Made by a program: the position numbers and the translations under genes. This document shows, one piece after another, positions 8,181 to 17,632 of a DNA stretch of 52,770 bases. Source of the DNA: Maribacter sp. (GTDB taxonomy: Bacteria; Bacteroidota; Bacteroidia; Flavobacteriales; Flavobacteriaceae). The notes under the pieces are model-generated. The model was not told the origin of the DNA. It saw nothing but the letters and a program-made list of their open reading frames with translations, and ran no database searches. Each line of letters starts with the position of its first letter. The stretch's first letter is position 1. Location: the NCBI GenBank assembly GCA_020629285.1, contig JAHDDP010000022.1:1-52770 (forward strand), written 5' to 3'.

Positions 8181-9176
8181 ATGGCAAGCAATCAATCACC
8201 ATCAACTCAGAACAATTCCGATGAAATTGATTTGGGGCAGTTATTTCAATTAATAGGAAGGGGCTTTAATGCTATTTTTCGTTGGATTTTGAGAGTATTT
8301 CTATACCTTAAAAAGAATATGCTCTTACTTATCGGTCTCGTAATTGTTGGACTTGCAATTGGTTATGGTTTAAACCAAATTATATCAAAAAAGTATAAAA
8401 CTGAGGTGATTGTAAAACCTCAAATTGAAAGTAAAAATTACTTGTATGATGTAGTAAGCGAAATTCAATCTAATATAAAATCAAAGGACACTTTATTTTT
8501 TAAATCTATAGGTGTTGAAAATATCGATTTCAAGGGTTTAAACATTGAAATTAATAGAGTTGTTGAAATTGGTAATGCAGAGAGTGATCTTAAATATTTA
8601 GAATTACTTCAAAGTTTTGAGAATACCGATGCTATTTCAGATATCGTAAGGGCAGAATTACAGAATAAGAGCTCGTTTAATCATAGAATTACCTTCTATT
8701 ATAAGGATACAGCTTTTGGAAAACAATTTGCAGAACAAATATTGAATTACATCAATACTAACGCATACTTCAACGGTCTCTTAGAGGTCTATAAGAGCAA
8801 TGCGGCGGCTAGAATAAAGGAGGATGAAAAATTGTTGGAGCAAGTTGATCAAATTATTACTAATTATACAAAGGGATTAGTAAACAATGGCGGTTCTTCT
8901 TCAAATGATAAAATTGTTTTAGACAATCAAGAGCAAGTCAATATAGCTGATATTTTTCAATACAAAACAGGACTGATTAGAGATATTGAAACTAAGAAAT
9001 TAGAACTAGAGGAGCGTAAAGAACCGGTCAGTATAATTAATTTAGGGCAACCTCAAGTAGAGCAAAAGTCGTTCTTTGGTAAAAGCATTGTGTTGATTCC
9101 CGTAATATTTGTTTCTGTCTTTTTCATACTATCTGCACTGGTTTATTTAAATAGAAAAGCAAAATCTATAGCTTAG
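8181..9176 (+). CDS. Wzz-like polysaccharide chain-length determinant
   Basis: 331 residues with two membrane spans (about 45-66 and 302-323) framing a periplasmic domain with helical segments. This is the topology of Wzz/PCP proteins, which set the chain length of O-antigen or related glycans. There is no C-terminal tyrosine-kinase domain, so it is a PCP1-like rather than a Wzc-like protein. It opens the rml genes that follow after 3 bases. Sequence is divergent and the call leans on topology and position. Confidence 0.72.
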   Translation: MASNQSPSTQNNSDEIDLGQLFQLIGRGFNAIFRWILRVFLYLKKNMLLLIGLVIVGLAIGYGLNQIISKKYKTEVIVKPQIESKNYLYDVVSEIQSNIKSKDTLFFKSIGVENIDFKGLNIEINRVVEIGNAESDLKYLELLQSFENTDAISDIVRAELQNKSSFNHRITFYYKDTAFGKQFAEQILNYINTNAYFNGLLEVYKSNAAARIKEDEKLLEQVDQIITNYTKGLVNNGGSSSNDKIVLDNQEQVNIADIFQYKTGLIRDIETKKLELEERKEPVSIINLGQPQVEQKSFFGKSIVLIPVIFVSVFFILSALVYLNRKAKSIA

Positions 9177-9179
9177 TTT

Positions 9180-10184
9180 ATGTTGGACCACCATTCTAAT
9201 AATACCATACTAATTACTGGTGGCGCTGGTTTTATAGGAAGCAACTTTATACCCTTCTTTTTAAATAAAAACCCAAGTGTTAAAGTCGTAAATTTAGATG
9301 TATTAACCTACGCCGGTAATTTGGGTAATCTAAAGGAAGTTGAGAAACACCCAAATTACACATTTAAAAGAGGTGATATCTGCGATAATGTTTTGGTAGG
9401 GCATTTATTTGAGGAATATGGAATTAGCGGAGTTATAAATTTTGCTGCAGAATCTCATGTAGACAATTCAATAAATTCTCCAAGGCAATTCATAAAAACA
9501 AATATTGAGGGTACTTTTAATTTATTAGAGACAGCTAGAAAATATTGGAATGGGAAGAATTATAGATTTCATCACATTTCTACTGATGAGGTGTATGGTT
9601 CATTAGGGGAAGATGGTTTTTTTACAGAGACATCAAATTATCAACCAAATAGCCCTTACAGCGCATCTAAAGCATCTTCAGATTTTTTGGTTAGAAGCTA
9701 TCACCATACATATGGAATGAACGTATTAACCAGTAATTGTTCTAATAATTATGGACCAAAACAACATGATGAAAAATTGATTCCCACGATTATTAGGTCA
9801 GCCATCAATGGTGTAAAGATTCCTATATATGGAAATGGAAAAAATATAAGGGATTGGTTATTTGTTAATGATCATTGTGTAGGTATCGACGCTATTTATC
9901 ATAAAGGAAAAGCAGGAGAAACTTATTTATTAGGAGGTAATAATGAATATGATAACCTAACAATAGCAAATAAAATATGTGATATTTTAGATGTAAAACT
10001 TCCAAAGAATAATGGTAGTTATCATGATCAAATTCAATTTGTTGGGGATCGTTTAGGACACGATTTCAGATATGCAATTGATGCGTCAAAGGTTTCAAAA
10101 GAGCTAAGTTGGAATGCCAATGAAAGCTTTAATACTGGCCTAGAAAAAACTGTAGACTGGTATTTAAAAAAATATCAACTTTAA
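9180..10184 (+). CDS. rfbB: dTDP-glucose 4,6-dehydratase
   Basis: 334 residues of the extended short-chain dehydrogenase family. The NAD-binding motif GGAGFIGSN lies at 14-22, the active-site TDE at 135-137, and YxxxK at Y160/K164. It converts dTDP-glucose to dTDP-4-keto-6-deoxyglucose, the second step of dTDP-L-rhamnose synthesis in the cytoplasm. Spacing is 3 bases on both sides within the rmlBACD order. The full pathway enzyme set follows, so rhamnose is the likely product, although this intermediate also feeds other deoxysugars. Confidence 0.95.
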   Translation: MLDHHSNNTILITGGAGFIGSNFIPFFLNKNPSVKVVNLDVLTYAGNLGNLKEVEKHPNYTFKRGDICDNVLVGHLFEEYGISGVINFAAESHVDNSINSPRQFIKTNIEGTFNLLETARKYWNGKNYRFHHISTDEVYGSLGEDGFFTETSNYQPNSPYSASKASSDFLVRSYHHTYGMNVLTSNCSNNYGPKQHDEKLIPTIIRSAINGVKIPIYGNGKNIRDWLFVNDHCVGIDAIYHKGKAGETYLLGGNNEYDNLTIANKICDILDVKLPKNNGSYHDQIQFVGDRLGHDFRYAIDASKVSKELSWNANESFNTGLEKTVDWYLKKYQL

Positions 10185-10187
10185 TAT

Positions 10188-11048
10188 ATGAAAGGAATCA
10201 TACTTGCAGGTGGTACCGGATCACGTTTATGGCCATTAACAAAGGCTTTAAGTAAGCAGCTCATGCCTATTTATGATAAACCAATGATATATTACCCCTT
10301 GTCTACTTTAATGACAACAGGTATTCGCGAAATTTTAATCATTACTACTCCCGAAGATTTACCTTTATTTAAAAAGTTACTTTCAGACGGCAGTCAGTTA
10401 GGTTGTAGATTTGAATATGCCGTTCAAAAAGAACCTAAAGGATTAGCGGAAGCTTTCATTATAGGTAAAGATTTTATTGGCTCTAGTAAGGTTGCATTAA
10501 TTTTAGGAGATAATATTTTTTATGGTAATGGTCTTGAGAGATTATTAAAAGAAAATTATAAGCCAGACGGAGGTATTATATATGGGTATCACGTAAATAA
10601 CCCAAAGAGATATGGTGTAGTTGAATTTGATAATGACGGAAAGGCTATTTCAATTGTTGAAAAACCAGAAACACCGAAATCTAATTATGCTATACCAGGA
10701 ATCTATTTTTATGATAATGAAGTAATTGAAATTGCTGAAAACATAGATCCAAGTAGCAGAGGAGAATTAGAAATTACAGATGTTAATATTGCTTATTTAG
10801 AAAAGGGAAGGTTACAAGTAAGCGTTCTTGATAAGGGAATTGCATGGCTAGATACCGGTACATTCAGTTCTCTAATGCAAGCTTCTCAATTTGTGCAGGT
10901 TATTGAAGAACGACAAGGATTAAAAATCGGTTGTATAGAAGAAGTAGCTTTTACTCAGGGCTTTATTGATGCAAAGCAACTTAAAAAACTAGCAAAACCT
11001 TTGTTAAAGAGTGGTTATGGAGAATATTTAATGAATTTGATTAAATGA
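10188..11048 (+). CDS. rfbA: Glucose-1-phosphate thymidylyltransferase
   Basis: 286 residues, normal for RmlA. The nucleotidyltransferase signature [11 protein letters not shown] lies at 8-18, followed by [27 protein letters not shown] and WLDTGTF. It joins glucose-1-phosphate and dTTP into dTDP-glucose, the first step of the rhamnose pathway, and is usually feedback-inhibited by the end product. It overlaps the next gene by 4 bases (ATGA), indicating translational coupling. Confidence 0.95.
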   Translation: MKGIILAGGTGSRLWPLTKALSKQLMPIYDKPMIYYPLSTLMTTGIREILIITTPEDLPLFKKLLSDGSQLGCRFEYAVQKEPKGLAEAFIIGKDFIGSSKVALILGDNIFYGNGLERLLKENYKPDGGIIYGYHVNNPKRYGVVEFDNDGKAISIVEKPETPKSNYAIPGIYFYDNEVIEIAENIDPSSRGELEITDVNIAYLEKGRLQVSVLDKGIAWLDTGTFSSLMQASQFVQVIEERQGLKIGCIEEVAFTQGFIDAKQLKKLAKPLLKSGYGEYLMNLIK

Positions 11049-11587
11049 AAATAACCGAAACCAAGCTAAAGGGTTGTTTAATTCTAGAGCCTCAAATTTT
11101 TGAAGATAATAGAGGTGTCTTTTTTGAGGTCTTTAAAAAAAAGGAACTTGAAAGTTTTTTAGGGTATGAAGTTGATTTTGTACAAGAGAACACTTCTATC
11201 TCTAAGAAAGGAGTTTTAAGGGGCTTACATTTTCAAACAGGAGATAGCGCGCAAGCAAAGTTAGTTTCAGTACAAAAAGGTGAGGTAGTTGATGTTATCG
11301 TTGATGTTAGGTCAGATAGCGCGTCATACGGACATCACGTTAAGATAAACTTATCTGAGACAAATAAAAAAAGTATTTTTATACCAAAAGGTATGGCTCA
11401 CGGATTTTTAGCTCTTACCAATCAAGTGGTGTTCAATTATTTATGTGATGACTATTATAACCCTAAAGAAGAGTCGGGCATTATATATAATGATCCTGAT
11501 TTGGCTATAGATTGGAATTATCCTCTGTCAGAATTAATAGTGTCAGAAAAAGACCTGTTATTACCGACTTTCAAAAATTTAATGTAA
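11045..11587 (+). CDS. rfbC: dTDP-4-dehydrorhamnose 3,5-epimerase
   Basis: 180 residues, the standard length of this cupin-fold epimerase. Catalytic H62 lies in LRGLHFQ, Y132 in FNYLCDDYY, and the motif GMAHGF is present. It epimerises dTDP-4-keto-6-deoxyglucose at C3 and C5. It overlaps rfbA by 4 bases and rfbD by one base (TAATG). Confidence 0.95.
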   Translation: MKITETKLKGCLILEPQIFEDNRGVFFEVFKKKELESFLGYEVDFVQENTSISKKGVLRGLHFQTGDSAQAKLVSVQKGEVVDVIVDVRSDSASYGHHVKINLSETNKKSIFIPKGMAHGFLALTNQVVFNYLCDDYYNPKEESGIIYNDPDLAIDWNYPLSELIVSEKDLLLPTFKNLM

Positions 11588-12357
11588 TGAAGAAGGTATT
11601 GGTTACAGGGGCAAATGGGCAGTTAGGTCAGTGTTTACAGAAAATTGCTCCTAACTATAAGGAGTTAACTTTTGTTTTTAAGAATTCCAAGGACTTGGAT
11701 ATTACAAATAAGGATCAAATGAATTCTTTTTTTGCAGAAGATGATTTTGATTATTGTATAAACTGTGCCGCCTATACAAACGTTGAGCAAGCTGAGAAAA
11801 CCCCAGATATTGCTTACGAGGTCAATGCAGAAGGGGTTAAAAATTTGGCTTTAGTATGTAGAGAAAATGATACATTTTTAATACATATTTCTACTGATTA
11901 TGTATTTGACGGGGAGAAAAAGGAACCCTACACAGTAGATGATATACCTAATCCAATAAATGAATACGGTAAATCTAAATTGCTAGGAGAAAAATATATT
12001 GAAGAGATAATGAAAGATTATCTTATTATTAGAACTTCCTGGTTATATTCAGAATTTGGAAAGAATTTTTATACTACAATTTTGGAGAAGGCTAAGGCTG
12101 GTGAAAACCTTTCGGTAACCGATGAGCAGATTGGTTGTCCTACAAATGCCAATAATTTGGCATTGCACATAGTAGAAAAGTTAACCCAGAATAATAATTT
12201 TGGTATCGAACACTTCACAGATGGATATTCGTGTACATGGTTTGATTTTGCCAAAAAGATACTTCTAGAAAATAATTTAACTGATAAAGTCCAACTTGAG
12301 AAAGTTAAGAATTATCGTACTTTTGCAAGAAGACCTAAAAATAGTGTGCTTAACTAG
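11587..12357 (+). CDS. rfbD: dTDP-4-dehydrorhamnose reductase, short C-terminus
   Basis: 256 residues from the ATG overlapping the rfbC stop. TGANGQLG opens the NADPH-binding fold, followed by CAAYTNVEQAE, STDYVFDG, NEYGKSKLLGE and RTSWLYSEFG. It reduces the C4 keto group to give dTDP-L-rhamnose. A longer frame from 11512 is rejected because it runs into rfbC without family resemblance. The protein stops just after RRPKNSVLN, whereas family members usually continue 25-35 residues with a last helix. No continuation is visible in the other frames, so the end appears truncated; the active site is intact. Confidence 0.9.
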   Translation: MKKVLVTGANGQLGQCLQKIAPNYKELTFVFKNSKDLDITNKDQMNSFFAEDDFDYCINCAAYTNVEQAEKTPDIAYEVNAEGVKNLALVCRENDTFLIHISTDYVFDGEKKEPYTVDDIPNPINEYGKSKLLGEKYIEEIMKDYLIIRTSWLYSEFGKNFYTTILEKAKAGENLSVTDEQIGCPTNANNLALHIVEKLTQNNNFGIEHFTDGYSCTWFDFAKKILLENNLTDKVQLEKVKNYRTFARRPKNSVLN

Positions 12358-12398
12358 CTTTTATTTTTACTTCATACATAAAAATCATACATCTTAAA

Positions 12399-13715
12399 AT
12401 GCCCAAACAAAAGGTATTTCAAAATATTCCATATTTTTTATTATTTACCTTATCATTTTTTCCTGTAATGAAGGCGAATATTGCATCAATGATTGCAATA
12501 TGTTATTTGACTACAACTTTAGTATTTTATTGGAACAATTTTAAAACTAGATTTAATGAACTAGGGTTGAAACCTTTGATTGCGAACTGTGGTTTCTATA
12601 TTCTGCTAGTTATTTCAATAGGTTATTCAGATGATTATTTTATCGCATTTAAAACATTGCAAGCTAGTATACTTCTTTTGTTTTTTCCTATTATTACTCT
12701 TTACTTTTTACCTAGAATTGAGAAAAAAACAATAGAGTATTTTTCTTATGGTTTTATCATAAGTGTTTTTGTCTTATTGTTATATTTTTTCAACTTACTT
12801 GTAGACGCTTTAGAGGTTGACAGAATCTATAAACTTTCTGAAAAGGGTTTTATAGAGCAACTTAAGGCTTTAAATACTTATCCTTATGAATTTGTGCTTT
12901 CTAAAGCATTTAAACATTTAGAGGTGCTTTTTGAATCACATAAAGTTTATCTGTCCCTTCAATTTCTTGTGGCAATTGTTTTGTCGGTTAATTTAATAGT
13001 TAAACACAAAGTAAATAATTTAAAAAAAGTAGTCTTATTATTTTTAATATTGATATTCACGATAGCAATTATCTACACACAGGCTATAACTACTGTTTTG
13101 ACGTTATTTCTTTTAGTAATCATGTTTCCTTTCTTTTATTTTAAAGGAAGCTTAAAGAAAGTTGCTTATCTATCGCTTCTAATTATTTTTGGTTTCTTTT
13201 CTTTAAATTCAGGTTTTTTTAAGACTTACTCAAATAAAAATACAACATCGGTAATAAAACTATTAAGGTCAATATCAGAAAACGATTTAGAAGAAGGCAC
13301 AGATAAACGAATTTACATATATAGCTGCTCTATACATTTGATTAAAAACAATGTTATATTTGGATATGGAGTTGGAGACGTTCAAAATGAATTAAATAAT
13401 TGCTATCAAGAAAACGACTATGTTGTTGCGGAATATGAGTCGGTAGGTTCTAATATTAATTCTCACAACTATTATTTAAATCTGTGGTTAGCGGGAGGGA
13501 TTATTACACTGCTTTTCTTTTTATTTATGCTAGTTACTAACTTACAAATTGCAATTAAATCGAATAGTTTTTGCTATGGTTTTTTTCTGTTAATATTTAC
13601 AATCGGTCTTTTAACAGAAAATATACTAGTTAGAATGTCTGGTGTTTTCTTGTTTGTTATTCTTAACTCTCTTTTTCATTCAATAAACCATATAAATGAC
13701 GAAAGAGAAAACTGA
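12399..13715 (+). CDS. O-antigen ligase/polymerase-like membrane protein
   Basis: 438 residues with about ten to twelve hydrophobic spans. A long extramembrane loop lies between late spans, and the region GYGVGDVQNELNNCY followed by SHNYYLNLWLAGG fits the Wzy_C/O-antigen ligase (WaaL-like) pattern, which carries a conserved His-Asn pair before a Gly-rich span. Such proteins join or polymerise undecaprenyl-linked glycans on the periplasmic side. A second polymerase-like protein lies two genes downstream, so one may be the polymerase and the other the ligase. The last 20 bases overlap the next gene. Confidence 0.72.
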   Translation: MPKQKVFQNIPYFLLFTLSFFPVMKANIASMIAICYLTTTLVFYWNNFKTRFNELGLKPLIANCGFYILLVISIGYSDDYFIAFKTLQASILLLFFPIITLYFLPRIEKKTIEYFSYGFIISVFVLLLYFFNLLVDALEVDRIYKLSEKGFIEQLKALNTYPYEFVLSKAFKHLEVLFESHKVYLSLQFLVAIVLSVNLIVKHKVNNLKKVVLLFLILIFTIAIIYTQAITTVLTLFLLVIMFPFFYFKGSLKKVAYLSLLIIFGFFSLNSGFFKTYSNKNTTSVIKLLRSISENDLEEGTDKRIYIYSCSIHLIKNNVIFGYGVGDVQNELNNCYQENDYVVAEYESVGSNINSHNYYLNLWLAGGIITLLFFLFMLVTNLQIAIKSNSFCYGFFLLIFTIGLLTENILVRMSGVFLFVILNSLFHSINHINDEREN

Positions 13716-15108
13716 GTTAAAACCAAAGAGCCTTGCTAAAGGCTCTATTATTTATGGAATTGGTAATATTGGTACTTTGGTAATCAACTTTTTTTTGGTT
13801 CCATTATACACCTTTTATCTTACAAATGAAGAATTAGGATACTTTGATCTTGTTGCCTCATCTTTAATTTTATTTGCACCAATCTTTTTTGGTCATGTAG
13901 AACTAGCTGTAATTAGGTGGACTCTTTCTAGTAAAGACAAGGAAAATTTGACAAAGGTTGTTACCAATAGTCTTATTATATTTATCGTAGGTCTTATAAT
14001 TTTCTCTATTGTCTATTTTTCAATTGACTTTTTTGTCACGTTAAAATTGGCTCCTTATGTATTTTTGTATTTCATTTCAAATTTTTTCTACATTATAGCT
14101 AAGCAAATAGTAAGAAGTGTGTATTCTTCTTCTCATTATGTTTTTACTGAGTTAACTTATATACTTATAGTACTTTTTTGCACTATTTTTTTAGTTCAAA
14201 ATCATGGGTTGAAAGCTATATTTATTGCTTATGGCTTTGCTTCATTAGCATTTTTGGTTTACTTATTATTTTTGAAGATCAACAAGTATATTAGCTTTGC
14301 TTTCCTAAACTTTAATACCTGTAAAGAGCTTTTGACCTATTCTTTTCCATTAGTGTTAAATGCAATAAGCTTATGGTTAAATAATCAATCTAGTAAATAT
14401 TTAATTGCAACATTTTTAACGCTAAGTGCTAACGGAATTTATGCCATAGCTTTTAAAATAGCATATGTAATTCAAATTTTCAACCGTATTTTTTATTATT
14501 CTTTTCAAGACAAGTTATATGCAGTTTTTGGGAAAGAAGGCTTTCAAGAATACTTTGCAAATACCATTAAAACATACTCTGTAATTCTTTTTTCACTTTG
14601 GTATATGATGATAGGTGTTCAACAATTAGCGTTACCATTGGTAATTGACGCTAAATTTCTAAGTGCTATGAATTATATACCTATATTAGGTTTAGGTATA
14701 GTATTTATGTCCTTGTCTTCTGTTTTAGGTATTATTTATCAATGTGTAAAAAAGAATATTAATGCTTTTAAAACTTCTTTATTATCTGGTTTAATAATTG
14801 TTTTGTTGGGGTTTTTAGTTATTCCTAAATATGATTTACTTGGTGCATCAATTGTTTTTACTTTTGGAAATTTCATCTGGTTGTTATATCGATTTATAGA
14901 TATTCAGAAATTCGTCGCGGTCAAAATGCCATATATGAAGTTTGCTCTTTATACAGTAATTGGATTATTAATTTGGAGTATTTCCTATTTTGAAACTCTT
15001 CTATCATATATTAGTAGTTTTGTTGTTGCGTTGATAATAAGTTTATTTCTAAATAAAGAAATTCTCTTAAAATATAGTTCAATTATTTATTTAAAATTTA
15101 AGCGATAA
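13696..15108 (+). CDS. Polysaccharide flippase (Wzx-like, MOP superfamily)
   Basis: 470 residues with about 12-14 membrane spans. The start is typical of the family: a short basic segment (KPKSLAKGS), then IIYGIGNIGTLVINFFLVPLY-like helices. Wzx proteins flip undecaprenyl-pyrophosphate-linked oligosaccharide units across the inner membrane. It begins inside the end of the preceding ligase/polymerase gene. It lies among Wzy-like proteins and glycosyltransferases, which supports the role. Substrate is not predictable. Confidence 0.85.
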   Translation: MTKEKTELKPKSLAKGSIIYGIGNIGTLVINFFLVPLYTFYLTNEELGYFDLVASSLILFAPIFFGHVELAVIRWTLSSKDKENLTKVVTNSLIIFIVGLIIFSIVYFSIDFFVTLKLAPYVFLYFISNFFYIIAKQIVRSVYSSSHYVFTELTYILIVLFCTIFLVQNHGLKAIFIAYGFASLAFLVYLLFLKINKYISFAFLNFNTCKELLTYSFPLVLNAISLWLNNQSSKYLIATFLTLSANGIYAIAFKIAYVIQIFNRIFYYSFQDKLYAVFGKEGFQEYFANTIKTYSVILFSLWYMMIGVQQLALPLVIDAKFLSAMNYIPILGLGIVFMSLSSVLGIIYQCVKKNINAFKTSLLSGLIIVLLGFLVIPKYDLLGASIVFTFGNFIWLLYRFIDIQKFVAVKMPYMKFALYTVIGLLIWSISYFETLLSYISSFVVALIISLFLNKEILLKYSSIIYLKFKR

Positions 15109-15125
15109 TTATTCCAATATAGCAA

Positions 15126-16538
15126 TTGAAAGTTCTATCATCCATATTACTCTGTTTACTCAGCTTGGTGTTTATTTCCTTAGAATGGTTTAATGCCGGG
15201 CTTGCATTTTCATTAATATCATATGGGATTCTATTATATTATACAATGAAGTCTGCAGGAGTAAACTCTGTTTTATTCTTATTTATGATTTTATTTGGTT
15301 TATACGGGTATAGTGTGCCAATATCTGTGTTTTTTGAAGCTGATATTGGCTGGCATAGGGTAGCAAAACTTTCCACATGGCAGACTGTTGATTTTACCCT
15401 TTTTTCATTCATGTTATCCAACCAATTGGCATTATTAGCAATTGCCTTATTATATCTGTTCTTCATAAAAAGAAGAACAATGAATATTTTAAATTTAGAT
15501 TATAAGGAGCCAAAATTTAGTTATTTCTACTTTTCCATAATTGCAGGTTTATTTGCAAGTTTTAGTGAGGCATTAAATTTTTTTAGAGTAGGAGGCTTTA
15601 ATGCAATTAACAACGGAAAAGCTTATTATCAAGGTGCTGTAAATGATTTGGTGTTGAATATACCCTATGAAGGTTTTTTATATATATCAATTGGGCTTTT
15701 TGCAATGTTTTTTGCTTCCTTAGGTAGGTCAATGGATAAATACGTGATATATGTGCCGATATATTTAACTAGTATATTTTTTGTTTTATTCACTAATTTA
15801 CTAATAGGAGAGCGAGGTCTTTTAGTGGTTGCTATGGTAATTTTCTTTTTAGGTTTAACCATTAAGACAAGAATCACAAAAGTTAAATTTATTTATTTTG
15901 TTTTAATAGGATTGCTTTATGTCGCGTTTAGTTTTCTAACTTTATTAAGGGAAGATAGAATTAAATATGAAGGTTTTACAAAGTTTGTCACTACCTATGA
16001 GACAACTTTACTTCGAATTATGAATCCTGCAAATTCTGAGTTTGGAGCACCTGCTTTAAATTACAGAATTTTTATGGATTTAAAAGATCCAGATTATCAT
16101 TATAAGTTTGGAGCAACTTATTTAGAAATTAGTACAGCGTTTATACCTACTTATATTTATCCAAATAAACCTATAGGTATTGTTTATGAGTTTCGCAATA
16201 CTTATTTTCCTGAACGAAGAAAACAGGGAAGTACCGCTGGAACAGGTTTTTCTTCCTTAATGGAAGCTTATATGAATTTTGGGTATTTTGGACCTTTTGT
16301 AATTTATTTATTTTTTCTTTTTGTTTTAGTTTATTTGGAGAGTAAAAGAGCAAATGAAAACATTTTTATAAATCTATTTTATTTACTTTCTTTTAATGTG
16401 TTTTTAATTTTTTCAAGATCTTCATCCCAGTATATATTTCAAACAACAATTTTCTTTTTGGTACAAATAGCTGCTGTAGTGATGGTATATAAGGTTTTAC
16501 CAAAAAAAGTTCTTACAACCTTAAAATTTGATAAATGA
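15126..16538 (+). CDS. O-antigen polymerase-like membrane protein (Wzy-like), TTG start
   Basis: 470 residues with about 10-12 membrane spans, starting at a TTG (MKVLSSILLC...). The next in-frame ATG is 40 residues in and would remove the first spans, so TTG is preferred. A large extramembrane loop near residues 290-390 carries FGATYLEISTAFIPTYIYP and the Gly-rich GSTAGTGFSSLMEAYMNFG, as in oligosaccharide repeat-unit polymerases. Such enzymes polymerise flipped repeat units in the periplasm. It overlaps the next glycosyltransferase by 4 bases. Confidence 0.72.
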   Translation: MKVLSSILLCLLSLVFISLEWFNAGLAFSLISYGILLYYTMKSAGVNSVLFLFMILFGLYGYSVPISVFFEADIGWHRVAKLSTWQTVDFTLFSFMLSNQLALLAIALLYLFFIKRRTMNILNLDYKEPKFSYFYFSIIAGLFASFSEALNFFRVGGFNAINNGKAYYQGAVNDLVLNIPYEGFLYISIGLFAMFFASLGRSMDKYVIYVPIYLTSIFFVLFTNLLIGERGLLVVAMVIFFLGLTIKTRITKVKFIYFVLIGLLYVAFSFLTLLREDRIKYEGFTKFVTTYETTLLRIMNPANSEFGAPALNYRIFMDLKDPDYHYKFGATYLEISTAFIPTYIYPNKPIGIVYEFRNTYFPERRKQGSTAGTGFSSLMEAYMNFGYFGPFVIYLFFLFVLVYLESKRANENIFINLFYLLSFNVFLIFSRSSSQYIFQTTIFFLVQIAAVVMVYKVLPKKVLTTLKFDK

Positions 16539-17632
16539 TAAGTTTAAAAATATGCTTTTTTATACCCTTTTTTCCTTTTACCAAAGGCGGAGCAGAATAT
16601 CAATCTAAGCTTATAGCTCTAGAACTATTAAATTTAGGGCATGATGTCTTTTTTATTTCTCAAGGTTTAAAAAATAATCAAGTGATATATGAAGATGGAT
16701 TCAAAATTTATGGTATAGATGTTATATCTAGTCTTAAAGAAAAAGTAACTTTATATAAAGATTTTTCAAAATCCTTCAAGAAGATTATATTAGAAGAAAA
16801 TCCAGATATTGTATACCAAAGAATTTTAAACACGTTCTCTTATAGAATTTCTACAATAGCAAATAAGCTCAATATACCTTATGTATTACACATTGCGGAC
16901 AATTATTCAATTGAATTTAAAGGTGTAAAAGGTTTTGTCAAAAAACATTTGTTTAAAAATATAATAAAAAATAATGTTGTAATAATCACTCAGACATATT
17001 ATCAACATTTAATTATAAAAGATTTAGCTCAAAATAATTTAATAATAAAGGTGCCAAACATGCATCCGAAAATTTTAAAAGAAGTAATTACTAAACGAAG
17101 AAATGAAATTTTATGGATTGGTAATGCCAGACCTGTTAAGCAATTGGAATTGTATTTAGAATTAGCAAAAAGATATGAAAGTTCAAATTATCTTTTTAAA
17201 GTTATTGGAAATTTGCCAAATACAGAATATGGACAGCAATTAAGAAAAATTATAGATAACAGCATAAATGTAAAGTTCTTTGGAGAGCAAGAAAATACTT
17301 TTATAAACAAAGAACTTTCAAGTGTTGGATTATTAGTTAACACTTCTGTTTCAGAGGGCTTTTCTAATACTTTTATTCAAGCCTGGATGTCCGGCACACC
17401 TGTTTTATCATTAAATTCTGATCCAGATGGTATTATAGAACAATTTAATTTGGGAATTAATTGTAATGGTGATACTTCTAAATTAATTATTGAAATGAAA
17501 ACTATATTAGATTCTGAAATATATCAACAAATATGTAAAAATGCTTTAAAAGTGTCAAATGAACTTTTCTCACTTCAAAAAAACGTTAAATTAATTGAAA
17601 ATCTATTTAAAGACATTACAGGAGCGAACTAA
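16535..17632 (+). CDS. Glycosyltransferase family 4 (GT-B)
   Basis: 365 residues of GT-B shape. The N-terminus has a Gly-rich acceptor loop (FPFTKGGAEYQSKL), and the C-terminal domain carries WIGNARPVKQ and the donor-binding motif SEGFSNTFIQAWMSGTPVL with its EX7E-like spacing. It should add a sugar from a nucleotide donor to the lipid-linked repeat unit on the cytoplasmic face. It overlaps its neighbours by 4 bases and 1 base, so the three genes are translationally coupled. Donor and linkage are unknown. The region is strikingly AT-rich. Confidence 0.85.
   Translation: MISLKICFFIPFFPFTKGGAEYQSKLIALELLNLGHDVFFISQGLKNNQVIYEDGFKIYGIDVISSLKEKVTLYKDFSKSFKKIILEENPDIVYQRILNTFSYRISTIANKLNIPYVLHIADNYSIEFKGVKGFVKKHLFKNIIKNNVVIITQTYYQHLIIKDLAQNNLIIKVPNMHPKILKEVITKRRNEILWIGNARPVKQLELYLELAKRYESSNYLFKVIGNLPNTEYGQQLRKIIDNSINVKFFGEQENTFINKELSSVGLLVNTSVSEGFSNTFIQAWMSGTPVLSLNSDPDGIIEQFNLGINCNGDTSKLIIEMKTILDSEIYQQICKNALKVSNELFSLQKNVKLIENLFKDITGAN

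Noticed and set aside
11512..11587. Longer start for rfbD inside rfbC
   Set aside because: The added 25 residues come from an out-of-frame reading of rfbC; the ATG at 11587 gives the normal TGANGQLG start.
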